64,000 nt of DNA, from NCBI GenBank assembly GCA_038396625.1, contig CP121688.1, positions 1 to 64,000 on the forward strand. Reading direction: 5' to 3'. The position numbers were made by a program, and so were the translations under genes. How positions within the stretch are numbered: the first letter of the stretch is position 1; every line of letters begins with the position of its first letter. The notes under the pieces were generated by a model. That model was not told the DNA's origin. It did not search any database and worked only from the letters and a program-made list of their open reading frames with translations. Below are positions 27,379 through 36,509 of this stretch, piece after piece. The DNA is from G038396625 sp038396625. GTDB taxonomy: Bacteria; Bacillota; Clostridia; Peptostreptococcales; Thermotaleaceae.

Positions 27379-28641
27379 ATGGGTATGACAATGACACAAA
27401 AAATATTGGCAGCACATGCTGGTGTAGAAAAAGTAAAACCAGGTGAGTTTATTGAAGCAAAATTAGATATGGTGTTGGGCAATGATATTACAACGCCTGT
27501 AGCAATAAAGGAATTTGAAAAAATGGGGGTTGATCATGTATTTGATAAAAACAAAATTGCCATTGTACTTGATCATTTTACTCCCAATAAGGATATAAAA
27601 GCTGCAGAACAGTGTAGGTTTGTTCGAGAATTTGCCTATGAAAAACAAATAGAAAATTACTTTGACGTGGGAGAAATGGGTATCGAACATGCACTGTTGC
27701 CAGAAAAGGGATTGGTGGTCGCAGGAGATGTAGTGATTGGAGCGGATTCTCATACCTGTACCTATGGAGCTCTAGGCGCTTTTTCTACAGGGATTGGCAG
27801 TACAGATATGGCTGCTGGCATGGCAATTGGAAAATCCTGGTTTAAGGTACCTAGTGCCATCAAATTTATTTTAAATGGCAAGCCACAACAATGGGTGACT
27901 GGAAAGGACATCATTCTTCATATAATAGGTATGATTGGGGTAGATGGTGCGTTATACAAGTCCATGGAATTTGTAGGAGAGGGCGTACAACATTTATCCA
28001 TGGATGATCGCTTTGCGATGGCAAATATGGCGATTGAAGCTGGAGGAAAAAATGGCATTTTCATAGTAGATGAGAAAACCATTGATTATATGAAAGAGCA
28101 TAGTACAAAGGAATATCATATTTATGAGCCTGATGAGGATGCAGATTATGAGGCAGTATATGAGATTGACTTAAGCAAGATTCGCCCAACAGTTGCATTT
28201 CCACATTTGCCTGATAATACTCGAACAATTGATGAAGTGGGAGAGGTAAAAATTGATCAAGTAGTGATTGGTTCTTGTACCAATGGACGTATTGAGGATC
28301 TTAGAGCGGCTGCCAAGGTATTGAAAGGGAAAAAAATTGCTAAGGGTGTACGAACGATTATATTTCCCGCAACACAAAAAATATACTTACAAGCTTTAGA
28401 AGAAGGTTTGATGGAGATATTCGTGAAAGCAGGTGCAGCTGTTAGTACACCTACCTGTGGTCCTTGTTTAGGTGGACATATGGGGATTCTTGGAAAGGGT
28501 GAGCGCGTGATTGCTACAACCAATCGCAACTTTGTTGGAAGAATGGGACACCCAGAATCAGAAGTATATCTATCTAGCCCGGCGGTAGCAGCAGCTTCTG
28601 CATTAACAGGGAAAATTACCAATCCAGAAGATATAGAATAG
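27379..28641 (+). CDS. leuC: 3-isopropylmalate dehydratase large subunit
   Basis: A 420-aa aconitase-family subunit of the shorter archaeal/clostridial type, isomerising 2- to 3-isopropylmalate with LeuD. The [4Fe-4S] cysteines are in GSCTNGRIEDL and CGPCLGGH, with GADSHTCTYGALGA upstream. CGGGGAG lies upstream of the ATG; an alternative ATG six bases later is possible. It is co-transcribed with leuA and leuD. Confidence 0.95.
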   Translation: MGMTMTQKILAAHAGVEKVKPGEFIEAKLDMVLGNDITTPVAIKEFEKMGVDHVFDKNKIAIVLDHFTPNKDIKAAEQCRFVREFAYEKQIENYFDVGEMGIEHALLPEKGLVVAGDVVIGADSHTCTYGALGAFSTGIGSTDMAAGMAIGKSWFKVPSAIKFILNGKPQQWVTGKDIILHIIGMIGVDGALYKSMEFVGEGVQHLSMDDRFAMANMAIEAGGKNGIFIVDEKTIDYMKEHSTKEYHIYEPDEDADYEAVYEIDLSKIRPTVAFPHLPDNTRTIDEVGEVKIDQVVIGSCTNGRIEDLRAAAKVLKGKKIAKGVRTIIFPATQKIYLQALEEGLMEIFVKAGAAVSTPTCGPCLGGHMGILGKGERVIATTNRNFVGRMGHPESEVYLSSPAVAAASALTGKITNPEDIE

Positions 28642-28676
28642 CAATCTGGTAATATGTCAAGAAAAGGAGGAAGAAG

Positions 28677-29168
28677 ATGAAAAAAAGAGGAATGGTTTTT
28701 AAATATGGTAATAACGTAGATACAGATGTTATTATACCGGCAAGATACTTAAATACATCGAATCCGCAGGAATTGGCAAAGCATTGTATGGAGGATATCG
28801 ATTCAAGCTTTGCAGAAAAGGTACAAAAAGACGACATTATTGTAGCAGATAAAAACTTTGGCTGTGGTTCTTCTAGGGAGCATGCACCGATTGCCATTAA
28901 GGCTTCTGGTGTGTCTTGTGTGATTGCTAGTACCTTTGCAAGAATCTTTTACAGAAATGCATTTAATATTGGTTTGCCTATCCTAGAGTGTGAGGAGGCT
29001 GCTAAAGACATTGATGCAGGTGATACGGTGGAAGTGAATTTTGCTACGGGAATGATTACCAATGTGACAAAAAACAAAAACTATCAAGCAACACCCTTTC
29101 CTACGTTTATACAACAAATTATTGCCAATGATGGACTTGTCAATTATGTACAGCAAAAATTAAAATAA
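28677..29168 (+). CDS. leuD: 3-isopropylmalate dehydratase small subunit
   Basis: A 163-aa swivel-domain subunit with GNNVDTDVIIPARYL near the N-terminus and FGCGSSREHAPIA, the substrate-binding serine loop. It completes the LeuCD heterodimer. AAAAGGAGG precedes the ATG. Confidence 0.95.
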   Translation: MKKRGMVFKYGNNVDTDVIIPARYLNTSNPQELAKHCMEDIDSSFAEKVQKDDIIVADKNFGCGSSREHAPIAIKASGVSCVIASTFARIFYRNAFNIGLPILECEEAAKDIDAGDTVEVNFATGMITNVTKNKNYQATPFPTFIQQIIANDGLVNYVQQKLK

Positions 29169-29193
29169 TTTAAAGGAATTGGAGGGGATAAAG

Positions 29194-30270
29194 ATGAATT
29201 TAAACATAGCTGTTATTCCAGGAGATGGCATCGGTCCAGAAGTAATGGAACAAACACGATTGGTGTTAGAGCAAATTGGAGAAAAGTATGGTCATACTTT
29301 TCATTTTACAGAAGTGTTAGCAGGTGGATGTGCCATTGACAAAGAGGGAGAAGCATTGCCCCAAAAAACTCTAGAGATTTGTAAAAAAAGTGATGCAATA
29401 CTTCTAGGTGCTGTAGGGGGGTACCAATGGGATCATTTACCGGGAAATAAAAGACCGGAGAAAGCTTTGTTAGGATTAAGAAAGGCATTAGGTCTATATG
29501 CCAATATTCGTCCGGCAATTTTATTCGATGCATTAAAGGATGCTTGTCCACTAAAACAAGAAACCATAGGAGACGAACTGGATATTTGTGTGGTTCGAGA
29601 ACTAACAGGGGGCATCTATTTTGGTGAGAAAGGGTTTAAGGAAGGAAATTTAGGAAAAGGTGCCTACGATGTGATGATCTATAGTGAAGGAGAAGTAGAA
29701 AGAATTGCTCGAAGAGCCTTTGAAGTTGCAGCAAAGCGCAATAAAAAAGTAACCAGTGTAGATAAAGCAAATGTATTAGAAAGTTCCCGTCTATGGCGAT
29801 CTGTTGTTGAAAGGGTAGCAAAGGACTATCCTGATATTACCTTAAACCATATGTATGTAGATAATGCCTCGATGCAGTTAGTACACAATCCAAAACAGTT
29901 TGATGTTATTGTGACGGGAAACATGTTCGGTGATATTTTATCTGATGAAGCCAGTATGATCACAGGATCTATTGGGATGTTACCTTCTGCTAGCTTAGGA
30001 GAAGGTAATATAGGAATGTATGAACCAGTACATGGTTCGGCTCCAGATATTGCAGGACAGAATAGTGCAAATCCTATGGCAACTATTCTTTCTGGTGCTA
30101 TGATGTTAAGATATTCCTTTAATTTGCAAGAGGAAGCTGATACCATCGAAAATGCTGTTCGAAAGGTACTTCATAAAAAATACCGTACCATGGATATTAT
30201 GAGTGAGGGTATGCAGTTAGTAGGAACAAAAGAAATGGGAAAATTAATCATAGAAGCAGTGTGTGAATAA
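29194..30270 (+). CDS. leuB: 3-isopropylmalate dehydrogenase
   Basis: NAD-dependent oxidative decarboxylation of 3-isopropylmalate. The 358-aa sequence starts MNLNIAVIPGDGIGPEV, with GAVGGYQWD, ELTGGIYFGEKG and a C-terminal NAD loop EPVHGSAPDIAGQNSANP. ATG at 29194 is chosen because GGAGGGG lies 6 nt upstream. tyrA begins 25 bp after the stop, leaving no room for a separate promoter. Confidence 0.96.
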   Translation: MNLNIAVIPGDGIGPEVMEQTRLVLEQIGEKYGHTFHFTEVLAGGCAIDKEGEALPQKTLEICKKSDAILLGAVGGYQWDHLPGNKRPEKALLGLRKALGLYANIRPAILFDALKDACPLKQETIGDELDICVVRELTGGIYFGEKGFKEGNLGKGAYDVMIYSEGEVERIARRAFEVAAKRNKKVTSVDKANVLESSRLWRSVVERVAKDYPDITLNHMYVDNASMQLVHNPKQFDVIVTGNMFGDILSDEASMITGSIGMLPSASLGEGNIGMYEPVHGSAPDIAGQNSANPMATILSGAMMLRYSFNLQEEADTIENAVRKVLHKKYRTMDIMSEGMQLVGTKEMGKLIIEAVCE

Positions 30271-30295
30271 AGGACAATATAAGGGGCGATCAGAA

Positions 30296-31384
30296 ATGGA
30301 TCATTTTCATGAGATAGCAATAATAGGCATGGGACTAATCGGGGGTTCTATAGCCCTTGCCTTAAAAAAATCAGGTTATACAGGAAAAATCATAGGGTAT
30401 GATTTATGCAATGTTTCCCTAGAAAAAGCCCAATCCATGGGAGCTATAGATGGAGCTGCCACAGATATAGAAGAAGTCGTTGCCAAAGCTGATTTAGTAG
30501 TACTCGCTGTTCCTGTAGGACACTATCCTAAAATTCTTCATAGAATAACACCTTTTATTAAGAAGGAGACAGTGGTTACTGATGTAGGAAGTGTAAAGGG
30601 ATATGTTGTGAAAGCAGCAGAGCAACATCTATCCAAGGACATTCAATTTATTGGTGGACATCCTATGGCAGGGTCGGAAAAGGATGGCATTCAAGCGGCT
30701 TCTCCCTATCTTTATGAAAATGCTTACTATTTTTTAACACCCACAGAGAATACTTTGCCTGAAACAATTGTAAAGCTTCGAAGTTTTATTAAAGCATTGG
30801 GAGCTTATCCCATTCTTATTGATCCCTATGAACATGATCGCGTGGTAGCACAAATCAGTCATATTCCACATCTCACTGCTACAATGTTGGTAAATATGCT
30901 GGACAAAAATCAAGACACTTCCTACCTATCTTTTGTTGGGGGTGGTTTTCGGGATACAACACGTATTGCTTCTGGAAATCCTGCTATGTGGAAGGATATT
31001 TTCATTTTTAATAAAAAAGGAATTTTGGAAGGCATTCAAACCCTTGAAGATATTTTGAAGGAATTTAAACATATGCTGTGTACAGAAAATGAACAAGAAA
31101 TATTAGAAACTCTAAAAAAAGCAAAATCCATAAGAGATGAGATTCCTCGTCGCTTAAAAGATGCGATGCCTCCTATTTATGAAATTATGATTAATGTAGA
31201 AGATCGTCCAGGTATTTTAGGAGAGTTAACCCAGTTAATGGGGAAAAATAAAATCAATATTAAAGAAATAGAAATCATGCATTCTAGAGAAGGAGAGCAG
31301 GGTGCAATACGGTTGGGTTTTGCAACGGAAAAAGAAGAAGGCAAGGCATTACATGTGTTAAAAAGCGCAGGTTATCTGAAATAA
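30296..31384 (+). CDS. tyrA: Prephenate dehydrogenase with C-terminal ACT domain
   Basis: The tyrosine branch enzyme converting prephenate to 4-hydroxyphenylpyruvate with NAD. The 362-aa protein has the Rossmann motif GMGLIGGS near residue 10, the GHPMAGSEKDG substrate region, HIPHLTA, and an ACT domain from about residue 290 (INVEDRPGILGEL) for likely feedback control. AAGGGG lies 9 nt upstream of the ATG at 30296. It lies directly downstream of the leucine genes in the same apparent transcript. Confidence 0.93.
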   Translation: MDHFHEIAIIGMGLIGGSIALALKKSGYTGKIIGYDLCNVSLEKAQSMGAIDGAATDIEEVVAKADLVVLAVPVGHYPKILHRITPFIKKETVVTDVGSVKGYVVKAAEQHLSKDIQFIGGHPMAGSEKDGIQAASPYLYENAYYFLTPTENTLPETIVKLRSFIKALGAYPILIDPYEHDRVVAQISHIPHLTATMLVNMLDKNQDTSYLSFVGGGFRDTTRIASGNPAMWKDIFIFNKKGILEGIQTLEDILKEFKHMLCTENEQEILETLKKAKSIRDEIPRRLKDAMPPIYEIMINVEDRPGILGELTQLMGKNKINIKEIEIMHSREGEQGAIRLGFATEKEEGKALHVLKSAGYLK

Positions 31385-31425
31385 AAACAAGCTGTAAGTA
31401 TACAAAGAAGAGGAGGCAGTTTTAT

Positions 31426-32700
31426 TTGAAACATGTAAAGATTACACCATCTCAACTACATGGAAATATTGATATACCCCCATCAAAAAGTCTTAGTCAC
31501 AGAGCAATCATAGCAGCAGGGCTATCTAAAGGCGTTAGCAAAATTGAAAACATCATTTTTTCCGATGATATGATAGCTACAATTGAGGGGATGAAAAGTT
31601 TTGGAGTAGAGGTTGAAACAGAAGGAAATACCCTCACAATCAAGGGGCAAGGATCGATAAATGTAGTAAATAAAGAAATTCATTGTAATGAATCAGGATC
31701 TACCTTAAGGTTTTTGATTCCAATGAGTCTTCTAACGAAAGAAACAGTGAGCTTTCAAGGAAAGGGAAGATTAAAAGAGCGACCTCTTGATCCTTATTTT
31801 GAGATATTTGAGAAACAAGAAATTGCGTATGCGTATGATCAAAAACTTCCACTAACCGTAAAAGGAAGCTTAAAACCAGATCATTTTCAATTAAAAGGAG
31901 ATATCAGTTCACAATTTATAACAGGATTGCTTTTTACACTGCCACTACTTGATGGAGATTCCAAAATTACCATCACAACAGACCTAGAGTCAAAGGGATA
32001 TGTGGATCTGACTCTAGATATTTTAAATAAGTTTTCAGTTCAAGTAGAAAACAGAGAGTACAAAGAATTTATCATAAAGGGAAAGCAAACCTATATACCT
32101 GCTAATTATCGGGTGGAAGGAGATTTTTCTCAAGCTGCATTTTGGATTGTAGCAGGGATACTGGGTGGTGAAATTGAATGTACTGATTTAAACATAGACT
32201 CTTTCCAAGGAGATAAAGTGATCGTATCTTTGGTAGAAAAAATGCAAGGAAAAGTAATAAAGGGTGCTGACAAAATTAAAATTACAACATCTAAGACAAG
32301 GGGAATTACCATTGATGCCTCCCAATGTCCTGATATTGTACCGATCCTAACGGTGTTAGCGGCATGTAGTGAAGGCAAGACAGAAATTATTAATGCCAGT
32401 AGGTTAAGAATTAAAGAATCCGATCGATTAAAAGCAATCAGCACAGAGCTAAATAAATTAGGGGCAGACGTGTTAGAAGAAAAAGATGGATTGGTAATCC
32501 ATGGGAAAAAAATGCTAAAAGGGGGCATCGTGGATAGTTGGAATGACCATCGTATTGCTATGGCGCTAGCGGTTGCTTCTATCAAATGTACAGAACCTGT
32601 GATCATTACCAATAGTGATGCAGTAAAAAAATCCTATCCCAATTTCTTTGAAGATTTTAAAAAGCTAGGAGGCAAAGTTGATGAGTGGCACATGGGGTAG
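31426..32700 (+). CDS. aroA: 3-phosphoshikimate 1-carboxyvinyltransferase (EPSP synthase)
   Basis: The shikimate-pathway enzyme joining shikimate-3-phosphate and PEP. The 424-aa protein has PPSKSLSHRA near the N-terminus, NESGSTLRFLIP, GDISSQFITGLL, and the late LRIKESDRL and WNDHRIAMALA motifs. The initiation codon is TTG at 31426 with AGGAGG 9 nt upstream. It overlaps aroC by 20 bp. The class (sensitive or tolerant to glyphosate) was not assessed. Confidence 0.94.
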   Translation: MKHVKITPSQLHGNIDIPPSKSLSHRAIIAAGLSKGVSKIENIIFSDDMIATIEGMKSFGVEVETEGNTLTIKGQGSINVVNKEIHCNESGSTLRFLIPMSLLTKETVSFQGKGRLKERPLDPYFEIFEKQEIAYAYDQKLPLTVKGSLKPDHFQLKGDISSQFITGLLFTLPLLDGDSKITITTDLESKGYVDLTLDILNKFSVQVENREYKEFIIKGKQTYIPANYRVEGDFSQAAFWIVAGILGGEIECTDLNIDSFQGDKVIVSLVEKMQGKVIKGADKIKITTSKTRGITIDASQCPDIVPILTVLAACSEGKTEIINASRLRIKESDRLKAISTELNKLGADVLEEKDGLVIHGKKMLKGGIVDSWNDHRIAMALAVASIKCTEPVIITNSDAVKKSYPNFFEDFKKLGGKVDEWHMG

Positions 32701-33781
32701 AAATATCAGATATTCTATTTTTGGTGAATCCCATGGAGAGGGTATAGGTATAGTACTGGATGGATTACCATCGGGTATAGCACTGGATATGGAAGCAATA
32801 AAAAAAGAACTTTCTAGAAGACGGCCTGGTCAAAATCCATTTTCAACCCCAAGGCAGGAAAAGGATCAGTTTGAAATCTTAAGTGGTTATTTTCATGATA
32901 GGACAACAGGTACGCCCTTGTGTGCGGTCATCTACAATACAAATCAACACTCGAAGGATTATGATGCACTAAAAACAGTGATGCGTCCAGGACATGCAGA
33001 CTATACAGGTTATATGAAATATAAAGGTTTTCAGGACTATCGAGGAGGAGGACATTTCTCGGGACGTTTAACAGCACCTATGGTTTTTGCAGGAGCTGTA
33101 GCAAAACAGATTTTAAAGGCAAAAGGCATTATTATTGGTAGTCATATTGCACAAATTGGGAATGTATACGATCAATATTTTGATGATGTAGCGATAAGTT
33201 TTGAAGAGATGAAACAATTACAAAACAAAGATTTTCCCGTAATCGATGAAGAAAAAGGAGCAGCAATGAAAGAATTAATCCTACAGACAAAATCACAACA
33301 GGATTCTATCGGGGGTATGATCGAAGCTGCAATCCTTGATTTACCTGTTGGGATAGGCGAGCCTTTTTTTGATTCAGTAGAAAGTATCTTATCCCATCTA
33401 TTATTTTCTATTCCTGCAGTTAAAGGCGTAGAGTTTGGAACGGGCTTTGATATTTCTCAAATGAAGGGTTCTCAAGCAAACGATGAATTTTATGTAAAGG
33501 ACGGGGAAATCAAAACTGTTACCAATCACAATGGAGGGATTTTAGGAGGAATTACCAACGGTATGCCATTGATTTTTAGAGTAGCATTTAAGCCAACACC
33601 TTCTATTGGTAAAATTCAAAAAACCATTGATATCTTTAAAAAAGAAAATCGAGAAATCAAAGTACAAGGAAGGCACGACCCATGTATTGTACTAAGGGCT
33701 GTGCCAGTAGTTGAAGCAGCAGCAGCCATAGGGATATTAGATTTATTGCTGGCGCACAATGGAAAGATGAAGGATTGGTGA
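32681..33781 (+). CDS. aroC: Chorismate synthase
   Basis: An FMN-dependent anti-elimination of phosphate from EPSP gives chorismate. The 366-aa protein starts MSGTWGRNIRYSIFGESHGEG, with the signatures RPGHADYTGYMKY, DYRGGGHFSGRLTA and RHDPCIVLRAVPVVEA. The ATG at 32681 has AGGAGG 8 nt upstream, inside the end of aroA, so the two are translationally coupled. Confidence 0.95.
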   Translation: MSGTWGRNIRYSIFGESHGEGIGIVLDGLPSGIALDMEAIKKELSRRRPGQNPFSTPRQEKDQFEILSGYFHDRTTGTPLCAVIYNTNQHSKDYDALKTVMRPGHADYTGYMKYKGFQDYRGGGHFSGRLTAPMVFAGAVAKQILKAKGIIIGSHIAQIGNVYDQYFDDVAISFEEMKQLQNKDFPVIDEEKGAAMKELILQTKSQQDSIGGMIEAAILDLPVGIGEPFFDSVESILSHLLFSIPAVKGVEFGTGFDISQMKGSQANDEFYVKDGEIKTVTNHNGGILGGITNGMPLIFRVAFKPTPSIGKIQKTIDIFKKENREIKVQGRHDPCIVLRAVPVVEAAAAIGILDLLLAHNGKMKDW

Positions 33782-33785
33782 TAAA

Positions 33786-34646
33786 ATGGAAAATCAAGAG
33801 AATGTAGGAGTAAGTAGCGGAGATAGATTATGTGTAGGATTTCAAGGGGTGTCTGGTTCTTTTAGTGAACAGGCTCTTTTGGCATACTTTGGACACAATG
33901 TAGATCCCTATCCTGTTAATATGTTTGAAGATGTTTTTACGTCACTGAAAAAAAATCAGATTGATTATGGTGTACTGCCTATTGAAAATTCATCAACAGG
34001 GGCCATATCCCAAGTATATGATTTGTTGAATAAATATGATTGTTATATAGTAGGGGAAATTTGTGTAAAGGTGAACCATCATCTATTGGGCATCAAAGGA
34101 ACACAAATAAAGGATATTGTAGAGGTATACTCCCACCCCCAAGCCTTTGAACAAAGTAGTGAATTTTTAAATCAATACCCCCACTGGAAACTCATTCCTT
34201 ATTATAATACGGCAAAGAGTGCTGAATTTGTTGAAAATAAAGGATCTAAGAACATTGCAGCCGTCGGAAGCGAGAAGGCGGCAGCGTTATATCATCTAGA
34301 TATTTTAGCAGCCAATATTAATTCTAATACCACAAATACCACCCGATTTGTAGTGATTGGCAAAGAACTAATAAGAAAAGATTCACTAAATAAAGTGAGT
34401 ATTGTGCTTTCTACAGAACATAAAGCGGGATGTTTATATAATGTTTTACGACATTTTGCCCAAAATAATATTAATATGCTAAAAATAGAATCACGTCCTA
34501 TAAAAGATATACCTTGGGAATATTTTTTCTATATAGACTTTGAGGGGAATTTAGAGGATGAAACAATTAGAATCGCTATCAATTCTATGAAAAGAGACAG
34601 CCATTACTTCAAAATTCTTGGAAATTATGAAAAATATCATGAATAA
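33786..34646 (+). CDS. pheA: Prephenate dehydratase with ACT domain
   Basis: The phenylalanine branch enzyme converting prephenate to phenylpyruvate. The 286-aa protein lacks a chorismate mutase domain. It has GFQGVSGSFSEQA at the start, GVLPIENSSTGAI, the TTNTTRFVVIG catalytic motif, and a C-terminal ACT domain with the ESRPIKDIPWEYFFYIDFEG Phe-binding region. It begins 4 bp after aroC. It is the last gene of the leu-aro operon, and its terminator is now split by an insertion sequence. Confidence 0.95.
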   Translation: MENQENVGVSSGDRLCVGFQGVSGSFSEQALLAYFGHNVDPYPVNMFEDVFTSLKKNQIDYGVLPIENSSTGAISQVYDLLNKYDCYIVGEICVKVNHHLLGIKGTQIKDIVEVYSHPQAFEQSSEFLNQYPHWKLIPYYNTAKSAEFVENKGSKNIAAVGSEKAAALYHLDILAANINSNTTNTTRFVVIGKELIRKDSLNKVSIVLSTEHKAGCLYNVLRHFAQNNINMLKIESRPIKDIPWEYFFYIDFEGNLEDETIRIAINSMKRDSHYFKILGNYEKYHE

Positions 34647-34719
34647 TATAAGAAAACACTTCTAAAGTTGATTGAACTGCTTCCCGTCAAGTAGACAATT
34701 TAAAAAATAAAAATCTTTT

Positions 34720-34752
34720 CTGCCAGTGGGTGTAACCTATTGGCAGTTTTTT
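34720..34752 (+). terminator. Inward-facing terminator at the IS left end
   Basis: A 12-bp stem with two G-T pairs (34720-34731 with 34735-34746), followed by six T. It would stop transcripts entering from pheA and may now replace the split pheA terminator. Confidence 0.7.
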
Positions 34753-35680
34753 ATACTGCTTGTAAATATAATTGGTGTTTCTTCATTGGAGTCAACACAC
34801 CTAAATTTCTCTGTAATCTCTTATTATTATAGTATTCGATATATTTCTTTATCATTTCAACAACAGATTTTCTACTAGTAAATCTTTTATCGTAATAACG
34901 TTCTCTTTTGAGTATCCCCCAGAATCCTTCCATCGGTCCGTTATCAATGCATTTGGCTACTCTTGACATACTCTGAATCATTCCTGCAGCTTCAAGCTTT
35001 GAATGGAAGGTTCGGTTTGTATATTGAAATCCTCTGTCACTATGAAACATTGGGTGAGCATCTGGATTGGCTTCTAAAGCTAGATCGAATGTATCAAAAA
35101 CCAATGCATTATTGTTATTATCGCGAATGATGTAAGATACGATTCGTCTGTCATATAAATCAAGTATGGCACTAAGATAGACTTTATGCTTTTTGATACC
35201 AATATAATAGTGAAATTCCGTTACATTTGTAAGCCACTTCTTATTTGGTGCATCAGCCTTGAATTGGCGATTTAGTAAATTTTCTGCTATGTATTGTGGA
35301 TTTGCTGCTTGTCTTGTACATCCTTTGTTAGAGTACTTAATTGTTGATTTAATATTTTGATTACGGCAGATTCGCAATACACGTTTATCATTTACTTTTA
35401 TATCATGATACCGCTCTAGATCATCTCAGATCCTTCGATATCCTTTGTCTGGAGATTCATTATGAATCATTTCAATGATGTCTGCTATGCACTTGTTTTC
35501 GATTTCGCTCTCAGGTATTTCCCTATTTAACCATTTATAGTATGCAGCCCGGGAAATGCCACCAAGTTTGCATAATGCACTGATTGAATAGTTGTGTTCT
35601 TCATTTTCCTCTTTTATTGCCTGATAAATATATTCATGACGAACCAGGCTTAATACCGCCTCATTTCTATCTCCTCGAGT
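34751..35680 (-). pseudogene. IS3-family transposase OrfB, disrupted
   Basis: The DDE integrase half of the transposase. Reading in the -1 frame after OrfA gives NEAVLSLVRHEYIYQAIKEE onward through GISRAAYYKW to GYRRI, then an in-frame TGA at 35426-35428 where the family has Arg (GYRRIRDDLERY). The rest runs to 34751. The first catalytic Asp of the usual TDITEF-type motif is Asn (TNVTEF, codon 35225-35227). The later SDRGFQY Asp and NGPMEGFWG Glu remain. Both changes are single transitions, consistent with decay. The downstream 208-aa frame alone lacks the N-terminal part. Confidence 0.88.
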
Positions 35681-36327
35681 TTTTTTAAGAATGAAGCCTC
35701 CATTTCAGCTCGTTCTTTTTCAGCTCGTAAAATCTTGTTTTCAGCACGAAGTCGCTCTAATTCTGTCATTTGATCTTCAGATTTTCTTTTTCCACGATTA
35801 TCTTTTAAAGCTTCAACTCCACCTGATTCATATTTAACGGTATAATTACGTGCCTGCTGGTATGATATCTGGTATTTTTCAGATGTTTCAATGTAATTGT
35901 GATTATGTGCGATACAATACTGTACTATTTCTACCCGTTCATTAAATGAGGTTGTTCTTCCTTTGGTCATGATTGTGCTTCCTCCTGTTCTAGAAACTTT
36001 AGGCTCCTCATGACCATTATACTTTATAATCCATCTTTTGAGAGTAGATACTGATGGAATTTTGTATTTTATACAAATACTTTGAGGGGTGTCATTTCCA
36101 CAAAGGTATTCATTAACTACTTTTATCTTAAATTCTATAGTATAGGCATTATTACGACCGCTGCGTATAAACGCAGTATCACCTAGAGCTTGGTATTTCC
36201 TGACCCATGCGCAAAACGAAGCTCTATTAACCCCATATTTTTCTGCAATTAAATATGAACACCCTTTGCCATCCAGATATTCTTTAACTGCATGGAGTTT
36301 TAGTTCGGCTGGTACATTTCTAGGCAT
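35650..36327 (-). CDS. IS3-family transposase OrfA (helix-turn-helix)
   Basis: A 225-aa DNA-binding half of an IS150-type transposase, with two helix-turn-helix repeats (about residues 8-45 and 60-95), a third HTH-like segment and a C-terminal leucine-zipper-like helix LERLRAENKILRAEKERAEM. A heptamer A AAA AAA (35680-35686, minus strand) lies near its end, followed by GAGGAG. These are the classic signals for -1 frameshifting into OrfB. OrfA itself looks intact. Confidence 0.88.
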   Translation of the reverse strand: MPRNVPAELKLHAVKEYLDGKGCSYLIAEKYGVNRASFCAWVRKYQALGDTAFIRSGRNNAYTIEFKIKVVNEYLCGNDTPQSICIKYKIPSVSTLKRWIIKYNGHEEPKVSRTGGSTIMTKGRTTSFNERVEIVQYCIAHNHNYIETSEKYQISYQQARNYTVKYESGGVEALKDNRGKRKSEDQMTELERLRAENKILRAEKERAEMEASFLKKLEEIEMRRY

Positions 36328-36509
36328 AAAATATGCTCCCTCCTTGATAAACAGTTTTATTATTTCAACTGTCTACCTAGAAGGGAGCATATCAGATCGT
36401 GGATTCAATAAAAGAAGTGTTTTTTTGTAATGAATCAGTAATATTTAAGAAGTGAAATAGGTGATAAAATAATAGGAAGATATTAACTTTTAGGAAAAGA
36501 GGGAGATTC

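Larger units (their letters stand above)
34673..36394 (-). mobile_element. IS3-family (IS150-like) insertion sequence, inactivated
   Basis: A 1722-bp element with imperfect terminal inverted repeats: left end TGAACTGCTTCCCGTCAAGT, right end (reverse strand) TGATATGCTCCCTTCTAGGT, both followed by AGACA and AT-rich DNA. Ends are TG...CA, and a 3-bp target duplication GAT flanks it (34670-34672, 36395-36397). It encodes OrfA and OrfB on the minus strand in the overlapping -1 arrangement. OrfB carries a nonsense codon and a changed catalytic residue, so the copy is probably dead. Confidence 0.9.
34653..36426 (+). terminator. pheA terminator, split by an insertion sequence
   Basis: The left arm AAAACACTTCT is at 34653-34663 and the right arm AGAAGTGTTTT with its T run is at 36413-36426. 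Removing the element and one copy of its 3-bp target repeat restores an 11-bp stem, a further TTGA/TCAA pairing in the loop, and seven or more T. As it stands the arms are about 1.75 kb apart and cannot act as one hairpin. Confidence 0.8.

Noticed and set aside
34751..35377. 208-aa transposase fragment as an intact stand-alone gene
   Set aside because: Reading upstream in the same frame through one TGA restores the full OrfB with family motifs, so this is a disrupted gene, and its apparent TTG start is an artefact.
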